From the NCBI RefSeq assembly GCF_029960785.1, contig NZ_JASBQE010000041.1, positions 40,898 through 104,897 on the forward strand: a stretch of 64,000 nt of DNA, written 5' to 3'. The notes beneath the pieces are model-generated. The model was given only the letters and a program-made list of their open reading frames with translations, was not told where the DNA came from and did not search any database. The translations under genes were made by a program, and so were the position numbers. Positions 50,458 through 58,428 of the stretch are shown one piece after another. How positions within the stretch are numbered: the first letter of the stretch is position 1; each line of letters opens with the position of its first letter. This DNA is from Polyangium sp. 15x6 (GTDB taxonomy: Bacteria; Myxococcota_A; Polyangia; Polyangiales; Polyangiaceae).

Positions 50458-53301
50458 TCAGCGCTTGCGGCGTCGCGCGACGAGGGCGGCGAGGGCCACG
50501 AGGGCCGCGAGTCCACGTCCAGGGTGTTTCGAGGGGCCGCCCGTGGTGGTGCAACCGCTGTCCCCAGGCTCAGAGCCGCCCGTTCCCGCGGAGCCACCGG
50601 AGCCGCCCATTCCAGCGGAGCCCCCCATACCGATGGAGCCGCCCGAGCCGCCCATTCCGCCAGCGCCGCCGGAACCGCCCATTCCGCCAGCGCCGCCAGC
50701 GCCGCCGGAGCCGCCCATTCCGGCATCACCGCCTGAGCCGCCAGCGCCGCCCATTCCGGCATCACCGCCCGAGCCACCCATACCGCCCGAGCCGCCCATA
50801 CCACCAGCGCCGCCCGAGCCGCCCATACCACCCGTGCCACCGCTGCCGTCCGGCGTCACGCCGCCCTCGTAAATCTCGGCGCTCTCGTGGGCGGCCGGGT
50901 CGCCGTCTCCAGACGAGCAGCCCTCCTGCATTCCTCCGAAGACCAGCACACGATTGCCCTCGAGCAGCACGGCGCCGGCACGAGTGCGCGATGCGCTCAT
51001 GCTCGGCACCGGCGTCCAGTCATTCGTCTCCGGGTTGTACACGGCCGCGCTGCGGAGCGGGCAATCATTGCCGCCGGTCCATTCTCTGCCGCCCAAAAGC
51101 AGCACCATTCCATTTCCGAGCCGCATCGCCGTGTGGCGCCGGCGCGCGACATCGAGCGGACCGGTCACCGTCCAGTCGTTCGTCGTCGGATCGTACACCT
51201 GCGCGTGCGGCACGTTCCGCGCGCCTGCGACCAGCACCCGACCATCGTCGAGCAGCGTCGTCGTGAAATCGGCGGGCAGCATGAGCAATGCCTGCGTCGG
51301 CGTCCATGCATTCGTCGCCGGATCATACCGGTCCGCGCCTTCCCCGCTCACCACGAGCACGCTGCCGTCGTGGAGCTTCGTCGCCTGGTGCAATGGATGC
51401 GCGAACGTCAGCGTCCCGGCCGGCGAGAACATCCCCGTCGCCGGATCATAAAGCTCCGCCGTCGCCGGGTTTCCATGGCCCGCGGTCACCAGCACCTTTC
51501 CTCCCGAAAGGACGACCGCCGAATGCCCCGAGCGCGGAGCGCCGAGCGAGCCCGTCGCGCTCCACGATTTCGTCGCCGGGTCGTACAGCTCCGCGGCCGC
51601 CGTCCCGCCGCCCACCACGAGAATTCGCTCGTCGGGCAGCCGCGCGAGCACGAGGCCATTGTCGTGGTGTGCGGCCATGGCGCCGGTCATCGTCCACGTA
51701 TTGCTCGCCGGATCGTAAAGCTCTGCCGAGGACGGGGAATCGCCGCCCACCACCAGGATCTCGCCGGTCGCGACCCGGACCGACTTCGCGCGGCGTCGCA
51801 CATGCTGGAGCGGCGCGGCGTCGCTCCAGGCGTTCGTCGCTGGATCGTAGATCTGCACCGTGGGGTTATCGTCCCAGTCGTTGTTGATTCCCCCGGCGAT
51901 GAGCACGCGGCCATCGGCGAGCTCGGCCCACGTGCCCTCCTGATGCGCCATGGACATGCTCCCGGCCGGCGTCCATGCCGATTGGCAGCCGACCGGCGCA
52001 TCCCCGACGCACGCGCCCGCCTGGCATACCCCATTCGCCGTGCAACCGTCGGCGCTGCCGCAGGAGGCCCCGCTCAATGGGGTGCAGATCCCGTCCGCGG
52101 ACGCGCCCTTGCTCACCGCGCAGGCGTCACACGCGCCCGCGTCGCACGCCGCATTGCAGCAGACGCCGTCGACGCAGAAGCCGCTCGCGCATTCGCCGTC
52201 GAAGAGGCAGGCGCTGCCATTCGTCGCGAGGCTGAGCGACTCGACGCTCGCCGTGCCGCCGCCGGTGACGAGCACCCGCCCGTCGGCGAGCTCCGTGGCG
52301 ACGTGCCCGCTGCGGTTCGTGTTCATGAACTTGCCGAGCGACCATGTTCCGGTGACCGGATCGTAGAGCTCCGGGAACGCGCCGCCCGTGACCAGCACCC
52401 GACCATCGGCGAGGCGCGTGGCCGTGTGCATGTAGTGGGTCACGTTCATCGGCGTCGCCCCCGCCCATGTATTGCTCGCTGGATCGTAGAGCACCGTGCC
52501 GCGGTTCTCCGCGGTGAAACCCTCGCCGCCGTAATCGGTGTACCCGCCGGTGATGAGCGCCTTGCCGTTCTCGAGCAGCGTCGCGGTGTAACCCTCGCGG
52601 TTCTGGATCGTGCCCGCGAAGGTCCACGAATCCGTGGCGGGATCATAAACCTGCGTGAGGGAATTGGTCACGACGAGGACCTTGCCGTTTTGCAGCAGCG
52701 TCGCCGTATGGTCTTGCTCTTCGATGTCGTCGGGCGGCGGCGCGACCTCGACCGACGTATTCGTGACGGGATCGTAGATCTCCGCCTCGTTGGTGACACC
52801 ATCCCCGTCGATGACGCCGCCGAGCAGGTAGATCCGCCCGTCGGGGAGCAGCGTCGCGGTATGCCCCATGCGGGCCGCGAGCAGCGGCGCGCCGAGCGTC
52901 CATGTACCGGCGACCGGATCGTACACCTCGACGGTGTCCGTCACGCCTCCGGCCACGAGGACCTTTCCATTCGGCAGGAGCGTCGCGGTATGGGCCGTAT
53001 GCGTCGTGCTCATGGGCGCGACGAGCGTCCATGAATTCGCGACCGGATCGAACACCTCGGCGGTCTCGCTCCCGCCGCCGGCCGCGAGGACCTTCCCGTT
53101 CGGGAGCAACGTGGCCGTGTGCCGATTCCGCGACATGTTCATCGGCGGCACCACGTCCCAGCGCGGCGCCGTGAGCGCCGATGTGGCCGCATTCAGGGTG
53201 AGCACCTCCGGGGTATCGGCGCGGCTGCAGGCGAGCGGCAACACGGCCGGCGCCATACAAAGAGCGAAAAGGAGTCGGCGAGAGAGGGACATGGTACGCA
53301 T
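50458..53301 (-). CDS. Kelch-repeat surface lipoprotein with MYXO-CTERM-like tail
   Basis: About 947 residues. Lipobox LPLAC near residue 24, then some fifteen Kelch-like repeats (HTATLLPNGKVLVAGG pattern), split in the middle by a Cys-rich EGF-like insert (about 375-450). A (GGxGG)n linker of about 100 residues follows, then a C-terminal signal: GCTTTGG, a hydrophobic helix and RRRKR, resembling MYXO-CTERM. Both a lipobox and a C-terminal sorting signal are thus present, an uncommon pairing. Start uncertain: GTG 53310, ATG 53301 or ATG 53292. Confidence 0.82.
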   Translation of the reverse strand: MRTMSLSRRLLFALCMAPAVLPLACSRADTPEVLTLNAATSALTAPRWDVVPPMNMSRNRHTATLLPNGKVLAAGGGSETAEVFDPVANSWTLVAPMSTTHTAHTATLLPNGKVLVAGGVTDTVEVYDPVAGTWTLGAPLLAARMGHTATLLPDGRIYLLGGVIDGDGVTNEAEIYDPVTNTSVEVAPPPDDIEEQDHTATLLQNGKVLVVTNSLTQVYDPATDSWTFAGTIQNREGYTATLLENGKALITGGYTDYGGEGFTAENRGTVLYDPASNTWAGATPMNVTHYMHTATRLADGRVLVTGGAFPELYDPVTGTWSLGKFMNTNRSGHVATELADGRVLVTGGGTASVESLSLATNGSACLFDGECASGFCVDGVCCNAACDAGACDACAVSKGASADGICTPLSGASCGSADGCTANGVCQAGACVGDAPVGCQSAWTPAGSMSMAHQEGTWAELADGRVLIAGGINNDWDDNPTVQIYDPATNAWSDAAPLQHVRRRAKSVRVATGEILVVGGDSPSSAELYDPASNTWTMTGAMAAHHDNGLVLARLPDERILVVGGGTAAAELYDPATKSWSATGSLGAPRSGHSAVVLSGGKVLVTAGHGNPATAELYDPATGMFSPAGTLTFAHPLHQATKLHDGSVLVVSGEGADRYDPATNAWTPTQALLMLPADFTTTLLDDGRVLVAGARNVPHAQVYDPTTNDWTVTGPLDVARRRHTAMRLGNGMVLLLGGREWTGGNDCPLRSAAVYNPETNDWTPVPSMSASRTRAGAVLLEGNRVLVFGGMQEGCSSGDGDPAAHESAEIYEGGVTPDGSGGTGGMGGSGGAGGMGGSGGMGGSGGDAGMGGAGGSGGDAGMGGSGGAGGAGGMGGSGGAGGMGGSGGSIGMGGSAGMGGSGGSAGTGGSEPGDSGCTTTGGPSKHPGRGLAALVALAALVARRRKR

Positions 53302-53473
53302 GATCCCCACGATACCGGCGTCCGCGCCGCGCGTGTCAACGGACGAGCACGGGGCGCGCGACGTTCACGTTGTGCGGAGTCGTACCGTCTGTCGCCGACG
53401 TTCCGGTCGTTTCGGTTCGTACTGGCTCGTGTTCGGGCTGGAGCGTTGGCCTCTGGGGTGGTAGGGTATGGTT

Positions 53474-53665
53474 GTTCCCTCTGCTGTTCTCCGTGAGGTG
53501 ATTGGCAATTGAATCCCGAGTAAGCCTGAACCAGGGGCCCACTACGCTGTCGTGGTGAGCTAGGCCCGAGAAGTCATCGGGAAGCCTAAAGCGGCACATC
53601 GGGCACCCACCTAGCCGCAAGCTAGGGGTTCAAGCCATCAATCCACGATTACGGCGGTAAGGAAC
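53474..53665 (+). ncRNA. ssrS: Probable 6S RNA
   Basis: No gene fits this 192-nt stretch. It shares an ordered set of segments with E. coli 6S RNA: GGTGAGC, a hairpin, AAGCCTAAA, an ACAT...CACC stretch, a hairpin, GGGTTCAAG and a terminal GGCGG. Long-range pairs are visible: GTTCC 53474-53478 with GGAAC 53661-53665; CCGT 53491-53494 with ACGG 53651-53654; GTGATTG 53498-53504 with 53639-53646 (one bulge); and GCCTGAACC 53524-53532 with GGTTCAAGC 53627-53635 (one mismatch). An intrinsic terminator follows 8 nt later on the same strand. 6S RNA binds housekeeping RNA polymerase and mutes promoters in stationary phase. The ends are estimates. Confidence 0.72.
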
Positions 53666-53673
53666 TCTTCTTC

Positions 53674-53703
53674 GAGCCCGGCGAGAGCCGGGCTCATCTT
53701 TTT
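53674..53703 (+). terminator. Intrinsic terminator of the probable 6S RNA
   Basis: GAGCCCGGC (53674-53682), GAGA loop, GCCGGGCTC (53687-53695), then ATCTTTTT. A perfect 9-bp stem with a T-tract on the plus strand only, which fixes the strand of the RNA upstream. Confidence 0.85.
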
Positions 53704-53739
53704 CGAACGTCCGAGGATACTCCGCTGGGGTGGGAGCTC

Positions 53740-54453
53740 CTACTCCTCGCTGCGCGCTGTGCCCGTGGCCGCCTCGTCCTCGGGCTCCTCGTCGTCGCCG
53801 ACATCGAGCCCGTCGTCGGTCTTGTCCTTGAGGAAGAAGAGGTCTTGCGTCTTCTTGTCGCGCGGGAAGGCGGCCTTGATGCGATTGGCGACCTCGGCGA
53901 ACACATCGAGGAACTCTTCCTTCGCGAGGTTCCGGGCGGCTCGCGCTTGCGCCGCGGCCTCCATGCCGAGCTTGCGCGCTTCGAGCGCTTGTTCGTAGCG
54001 GTGTCGATGGGCGGTGATCTTGTCGAGCTCGGCCGAGCCGGCGGGGTAGATGGCGGCGATCTCGGTATATCGACCTTCGAGGGCGCGCATTTCCTTGATC
54101 TGCGTGCCGCCGACGGGCTTGATGATCGGCGTGGAGCCGCCTGGGAACAGGGTCGATACGATACGACCGCCCGGGCGACCATCCTCGATTTCGGCGCGCT
54201 TGAGCGCGAGGCGAACGACCTGGTCGGCGAGCCTGTCCGTGAATTTCACCTCGACCCGGATGACGATGAGCTCTTTGATCTGCTGGTTGTAGGCCTGCTC
54301 GCGCGCGAGGAGCGCGTTCGTGGCGTCCTCGAGCTTGGCGGCGAGGCCGTTCAGGGCAGCGACGTCGGAGAATTTTCCGAGCATGGTCCGCGTGTAGAGG
54401 CTCTTGAGCTCGCAGCGGGTGATGGGTGTCTTGGCGTTGGGGAGTACCGACAA
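53740..54453 (-). CDS. Hypothetical coiled-coil-rich protein with TTG start
   Basis: 237 residues. The start is a TTG at 54453 with AGGAG 7 nt upstream, so the reading is well supported despite the rare codon. The middle (about 45-100 and 130-195) is helical and charged, with coiled-coil potential; a Pro/Gly-rich turn (TLFPGGSTPIIKPVGG) separates the two halves, and the C-terminus is acidic. No signal peptide, membrane helix or known motif. It sits between the likely 6S RNA and a minisatellite. I do not recognise the family. Confidence 0.7.
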   Translation of the reverse strand: MSVLPNAKTPITRCELKSLYTRTMLGKFSDVAALNGLAAKLEDATNALLAREQAYNQQIKELIVIRVEVKFTDRLADQVVRLALKRAEIEDGRPGGRIVSTLFPGGSTPIIKPVGGTQIKEMRALEGRYTEIAAIYPAGSAELDKITAHRHRYEQALEARKLGMEAAAQARAARNLAKEEFLDVFAEVANRIKAAFPRDKKTQDLFFLKDKTDDGLDVGDDEEPEDEAATGTARSEE

Positions 54454-54979
54454 GGCTCGTCTCCTGGCTGGTTGGTAAGGCGGGTAGCAGAAAGGATGTG
54501 GGCGGGGTTGTCAAGGGCGGATACGGGTTGCTTGGAGGGGAGGCGGGTCGAGGGGAGGGCGCGGCAAGGTGACTTGCGGCAGCGCGGTGGGGTGGCGGTG
54601 GGGGTGGAGGTGTTGCGCGGGGCGTGTCCACGGCGTGGCGGAGGGAGAGGAAACGTGGGGGGAGACACGTTTGCGGCGTGGCGGAGGGTGCGGAAAGGGT
54701 GCCGAGGGCTCGGGGGCGGCGTGGCGGAGGGTGCGGAAAGGGTGCCGAGGGCTCGGGGGCGGCGTGGCGGAGGGTGCGGAAAGGGTGCCGAGGGCTCGGG
54801 GGCGGCGTGGCGGAGAAGGCGGCGGCGTTGCGGGGAGGGAGGGGATGAGGGGGACGGGGCGGAAGCAAGGTGTATGACCGCTTGTCAACGACCTTCATCT
54901 CCTTGAGACTTGGCGATGGTGAAGTCCCCTGCTCCCCTCAACCGAGCGCGGACAGCCCATCAACCCCGGACCAACCATC
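54454..54979. other. 526-bp non-coding region, G-rich, with minisatellite
   Basis: The region holds no convincing gene on either strand. It is purine/G-rich on the plus strand, contains three perfect 43-bp tandem repeats (54678-54806), and its last 120 nt before the GHKL ATPase gene are ordinary sequence. No promoter could be called. Confidence 0.6.
54678..54806. repeat. Three perfect tandem 43-bp repeats
   Basis: Units 54678-54720, 54721-54763 and 54764-54806 are identical; a partial fourth begins at 54807 and a diverged fragment lies before the array. The unit length is not a multiple of three, so this is not a coding repeat. Confidence 0.9.
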
Positions 54980-56887
54980 ATGATCAAGATCAAACGTAAT
55001 TTCAATATCCGGAATCTGGTCCGGGAACTCTCCGAGAACAAGGTGAGCGCGTTGGAAGTCTTTCGCGAGGCTATCTCGAACGCGAAGGATCACGGGGCGC
55101 GCAGGGTTTGGTTCAAGACGGCCAAGGATCAACGCAACGAGGTGACGATCCTCATCGCAGATGACGGCGAAGGGATGGACCAGAAGCGGCTCGAGGCCTT
55201 CTGGGGGGTGGGGGCCTCGGAGAAGGCGGGAGGTCAGCAATCGATTGGGTACAAGGGTCACGGGACCAAGCTGTATTTCGATTGTCGCCGCCTCTCGGTG
55301 GCGACGCGGACGGATGTCTCGGAGCCCTGGCGCGTGACCAGGCTCGACATGCCCTATGAGCGCGAGGAAGAAGACATCGACGAGGTTGCGTTGCGTCCGA
55401 GCGATGCCCTATCCCGTGAGATCGAAGATATGGGCCTCGGGAGCAGCACGGGGGCCGTGATCCTGATCGAGCAGGTACGATTCGAGGATCGGCAAGATTT
55501 GCTCGAGCGACCCAAGATCGAGTCTTACTGTGACTGGTTCACGGCCATCGGAGATATCCGGTCCGGCCTGTTCCAGCAACGCGTGGAGTTTCACCGGGCC
55601 ATCGCTCGCGGAGATGCCATTCTTGATACGCTGCGGCTCCACGAAGGGGAGCTCCGGCCGATCGAGGTTCGACTGCGTATCAACGGCGAGAAAACATACC
55701 AGCCCATCGGCATGGGCCCGAACACGAGGTTTCTGGCAGCCTGGGGGGACGACACCAAAGAGTTCAAGAGCAATACTGGATTGCTCGCTTACGGTCATCG
55801 GTTTGCAGACGAGTATCAGGGCTCAGGGGCGGGGCGCATGCGTGACGACAAGAGTGCCTTGCGGCTGACGACACCTGCGACCTGGACGACGGATGACGGA
55901 ATCGCGATTGTAGCGCGTGTCGAGGGGCACCGGCGGCAACTCGATACATACCTGGAAGCGAAATGGCAAGGGCATCAGGGGGTATACAGCTTCGAGGAGC
56001 GTTTCGGGCTGTGGCTGTGTCGCGATTTCATCCCAGTAACGCAACGCAATGATCTCTTGCGCAAGGCGCTCGACGAGGCGTCTGGCCAGAAGCTTCGTTT
56101 CGAACTCAATAACCTCCGCAACTGGAAGGTATTTGTCAATCACCAGAGCTTTCGTCTCACGGCCAACCGGAACGATGTATCCAACCGAGTCACCCTCGAC
56201 GCGAAGGTCGTCGACGCGCTCGTGACGGTGCTCCGAGAAGCCCTCAAAAACAAGAGCTTTCAGGAATGGGTCGAGCGCCTTCGGAGGGCCACATTCGAGC
56301 GGCGAAGGGAGCGCGAGCTGAACCAGATGACGCAGCGGCTCGAGGAGGCGCAGCAATGGATCGAGGCAAAGACGAAGAAGGACGGGATCGATCCGAGCGA
56401 CGTGACCGGCTTGCCTCTGCTCCCGGATGGGTACTCGCTTCTCATGAAGGCGCCGCGCTCCGAGCAGGAGCTGTTCTACGTGTATGGATTGCTGGCGGGG
56501 CGCTTCGAGATGCCGATTCACGTTATCGAGTACGACGCCAGCGAAGGCGTGGACGCGATCGGAAAGCTTCGCGATTCAAAACTTCTCACCGAGCGACGGC
56601 CCCTCGTTCGGGTCGAGTTCAAGCTCGAGGTAGCAGCCGACAACCCGATTCATCACTTCTTCGACGCGATCGATGTCATCATCTGCTGGAGCGTAGGAAA
56701 GGAAGGAGACATCTTCGAGGAGAGTTCCTACGGCGGTGGCAAGCTGCGAAAGCGGAAGAAGCCTGTGCTGACGCCGCCGATCGATACCTATGAGATCGTG
56801 TACGACGACGATGGCAAGGAACGCGTAATCCCTGTCATCGAGATTGCGGCGTTGTTCCCTCAGACTGCTGGAAAAAAGAAGCGATAG
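54980..56887 (+). CDS. GHKL (HSP90-like) ATPase with possible nuclease-like C-terminus
   Basis: 635 residues. The N-terminal ATPase has the N-box EAISNAKDHGA (E30, N34), G1 DDGEGM (D62-G63) and G2 GYKGHGTK (G90-G95), as in the HATPase_c_3/MORC-like group. A middle helical region with a coiled coil (about 420-455) follows. The C-terminus (about 540-580) has VRVEFKLEV, E546-x-K548, then FFDAIDVIICW, which resembles a PD-(D/E)XK core; this is weak. Base composition is visibly lower in GC than the neighbours, with more A/T-ending codons, and repeats lie upstream, so it may be acquired. Phage-defence GHKL proteins have similar layouts, but no partner gene is adjacent. Confidence 0.75.
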   Translation: MIKIKRNFNIRNLVRELSENKVSALEVFREAISNAKDHGARRVWFKTAKDQRNEVTILIADDGEGMDQKRLEAFWGVGASEKAGGQQSIGYKGHGTKLYFDCRRLSVATRTDVSEPWRVTRLDMPYEREEEDIDEVALRPSDALSREIEDMGLGSSTGAVILIEQVRFEDRQDLLERPKIESYCDWFTAIGDIRSGLFQQRVEFHRAIARGDAILDTLRLHEGELRPIEVRLRINGEKTYQPIGMGPNTRFLAAWGDDTKEFKSNTGLLAYGHRFADEYQGSGAGRMRDDKSALRLTTPATWTTDDGIAIVARVEGHRRQLDTYLEAKWQGHQGVYSFEERFGLWLCRDFIPVTQRNDLLRKALDEASGQKLRFELNNLRNWKVFVNHQSFRLTANRNDVSNRVTLDAKVVDALVTVLREALKNKSFQEWVERLRRATFERRRERELNQMTQRLEEAQQWIEAKTKKDGIDPSDVTGLPLLPDGYSLLMKAPRSEQELFYVYGLLAGRFEMPIHVIEYDASEGVDAIGKLRDSKLLTERRPLVRVEFKLEVAADNPIHHFFDAIDVIICWSVGKEGDIFEESSYGGGKLRKRKKPVLTPPIDTYEIVYDDDGKERVIPVIEIAALFPQTAGKKKR

Positions 56888-57024
56888 GGAGCCTTCGCCC
56901 GCGATCCTTCCACAGCTTGCCCGCTCAGACCTCCGTCCGCGCCTGGCCCGACGAGAGCCGCTGCTCTCCGCCCCCTCCGCATGACCGCCATCTCTGCCTA
57001 ATCACCCATGATACACATGGTGTC

Positions 57025-57477
57025 ATGGCCGATACTCCGAGCTCATGGGTACCTGGGCTCACTTCCTTTGACACCCCCTTCGACATCATCCCCGACATCG
57101 CTTGGTTCGAGCCGCCCGACATCATTGCCTTTCGCCTCGCCCGCGATATGGCTGCCGAGGAGGCCGCGCGGATCATGGCCTTCGTCCGGGAAGCGGTGCC
57201 GCGGACGGGCGCGCTCTTCTCGGTGACGGACGCCGCGGTGCACCTCCCGCGCGTCAGCATCAGCGCCGCCATCGAGTTCAACCGACAGTTCAACCCGCGC
57301 CTCATCCGCGCCGCCGCCGTCGTCGGCGCGGATTACCGCATGCGCATGCTCTCCGAGACCCTCATCCGCGCCGCCCGCCTCCTCAAGCTCGAAGTCGCCA
57401 AGTCCCCCGTCCGCTACTTCGACGACCACGCCGCCGCCCGCGCCTGGTTCGCCGAGCTCCGAACGAGCCCCGCCTGA
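57025..57477 (+). CDS. Small STAS/SpoIIAA-like protein
   Basis: 150 residues from the ATG at 57025. It ends YFDDHAAARAWFAELR, typical of the last helix of small STAS/SpoIIAA-like proteins common in myxobacteria, and has an alternating strand-helix pattern before it (DIIAFRLARDMAAEEAAR). No Ser/Thr phosphosite can be named with confidence. The start is preceded by an imperfect palindrome near 57008-57026. Confidence 0.6.
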   Translation: MADTPSSWVPGLTSFDTPFDIIPDIAWFEPPDIIAFRLARDMAAEEAARIMAFVREAVPRTGALFSVTDAAVHLPRVSISAAIEFNRQFNPRLIRAAAVVGADYRMRMLSETLIRAARLLKLEVAKSPVRYFDDHAAARAWFAELRTSPA

Positions 57478-57579
57478 CCGATCACTCCGCCGCCCCTGTC
57501 AAGCAAAACCCGTCAACGGGCTGACCCCGCACGCGCCTCGCGCCGCCACCCCTCTGACGCCCGCGCGACTGGCCCCGCG

Positions 57580-57608
57580 AGCCGTCCTCCCTGGCGGCTT
57601 TTCTTTTC
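57580..57608 (+). terminator. Weak intrinsic-type terminator
   Basis: AGCCG (57580-57584) and CGGCT (57595-57599) form a 5-bp stem followed by a T-rich tract. The stem is short and the loop is 10 nt, so confidence is low. Confidence 0.3.
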
Positions 57609-57644
57609 CGTTTGCCCTGCCATTCCGGTAGCTTCCCCCTTCCG

Positions 57645-58412
57645 ATGGACACGTTCGACACGCTCGTTTCCAAGGCGAAGGCGAGCCAATCCGGCCGCCT
57701 GCGCGGCCTGCTCCGCCGAGGAGCCGTCGCGCTCGTGCTCTTGACCGTCCCAGGCGTTGCGTTTGCCGCCGTCACCGCCAAGGGCAAGCTGAGCGGGGCC
57801 GACAAGCTCCTGAACCCCGTGTGGAACGAGGCGAAGGACCCGAACGCTCGTCGCTACACGTTCCGCGAGCCGTCCCCGACCGTGCGGCCCGACGTGCGTA
57901 CCCTCACGGGGCACCTGCCGAAAGAGGTCGCGATCGTCGCGCTCGGCGACAAGGGCACGCCCGCGAAGGTGCCCGTCACCATCAGCATCGGCGGCGGTCG
58001 CATGAGCCCCGTCACGGTCGTCGTGCCCGAGGGCCAGCAGATCAACTTCGAGAACAAAGACCCGTTCCCGCACAAGATCTACGACACCGGCAACAAGGGC
58101 CTCGGCGCCGTCGAGACCGCCGGCGGCAAGAGCCGCTCCTGGACCCCGCCCGCGCCCGGCAAATACGAGCTCCGCGATCAACTCGCGCCGAGCATCCGCG
58201 CCTGGATCGTCGTCGAGCCCCGCGCGATCGCCTCGACCTATCCCGATCGCAAGGGCGACTTCGCGATCGAGCTCGAGCCCGGTCCGCACAAGCTACGCGC
58301 GTACTTCAACGGCGAGCCCGTCGGCCAGGAGCTCGACGTGACGATCACGCCCTTCCCGACCGAGCAGCCCCTCAAGGCTCCGCTCGTGGTCGGCGAGACC
58401 CCGAGCAAGTGA
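57645..58412 (+). CDS. Secreted cupredoxin-like protein lacking the usual Cys ligand
   Basis: 255 residues from the ATG at 57645. A signal peptide (about 24-43, ending AFA) precedes a beta-sandwich with VVVPEGQQINFENKDPFPHKIY, which resembles the N-terminal copper-site His of plastocyanin-type folds. The later segment that normally carries Cys-His-Met reads LRDQLAPSIRAWIVVEP, with no Cys, so type-1 copper is unlikely. It may be a structural or carbohydrate-binding relative. First gene of a probable operon with 58429-60105 and 60142-61689. Confidence 0.68.
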   Translation: MDTFDTLVSKAKASQSGRLRGLLRRGAVALVLLTVPGVAFAAVTAKGKLSGADKLLNPVWNEAKDPNARRYTFREPSPTVRPDVRTLTGHLPKEVAIVALGDKGTPAKVPVTISIGGGRMSPVTVVVPEGQQINFENKDPFPHKIYDTGNKGLGAVETAGGKSRSWTPPAPGKYELRDQLAPSIRAWIVVEPRAIASTYPDRKGDFAIELEPGPHKLRAYFNGEPVGQELDVTITPFPTEQPLKAPLVVGETPSK

Positions 58413-58428
58413 AGGCGGAGACGAGAAG

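Noticed and set aside
53336..53620. 94-codon minus-strand frame
   Set aside because: It lies across the probable 6S RNA on the opposite strand and has no family or ribosome binding site.
53610..53665. tRNA-like T-arm (GGGTTCAAGCC)
   Set aside because: No acceptor stem, anticodon arm or CCA fits around it; the segment belongs to the 6S-like structure.
54678..54806. CRISPR array
   Set aside because: The 43-bp units abut directly with no spacers and there are no cas genes, so this is a minisatellite.
57008..57026. Operator-like palindrome before the STAS-like gene
   Set aside because: Too many mismatches between the arms to claim a binding site; mentioned only in the gene entry.
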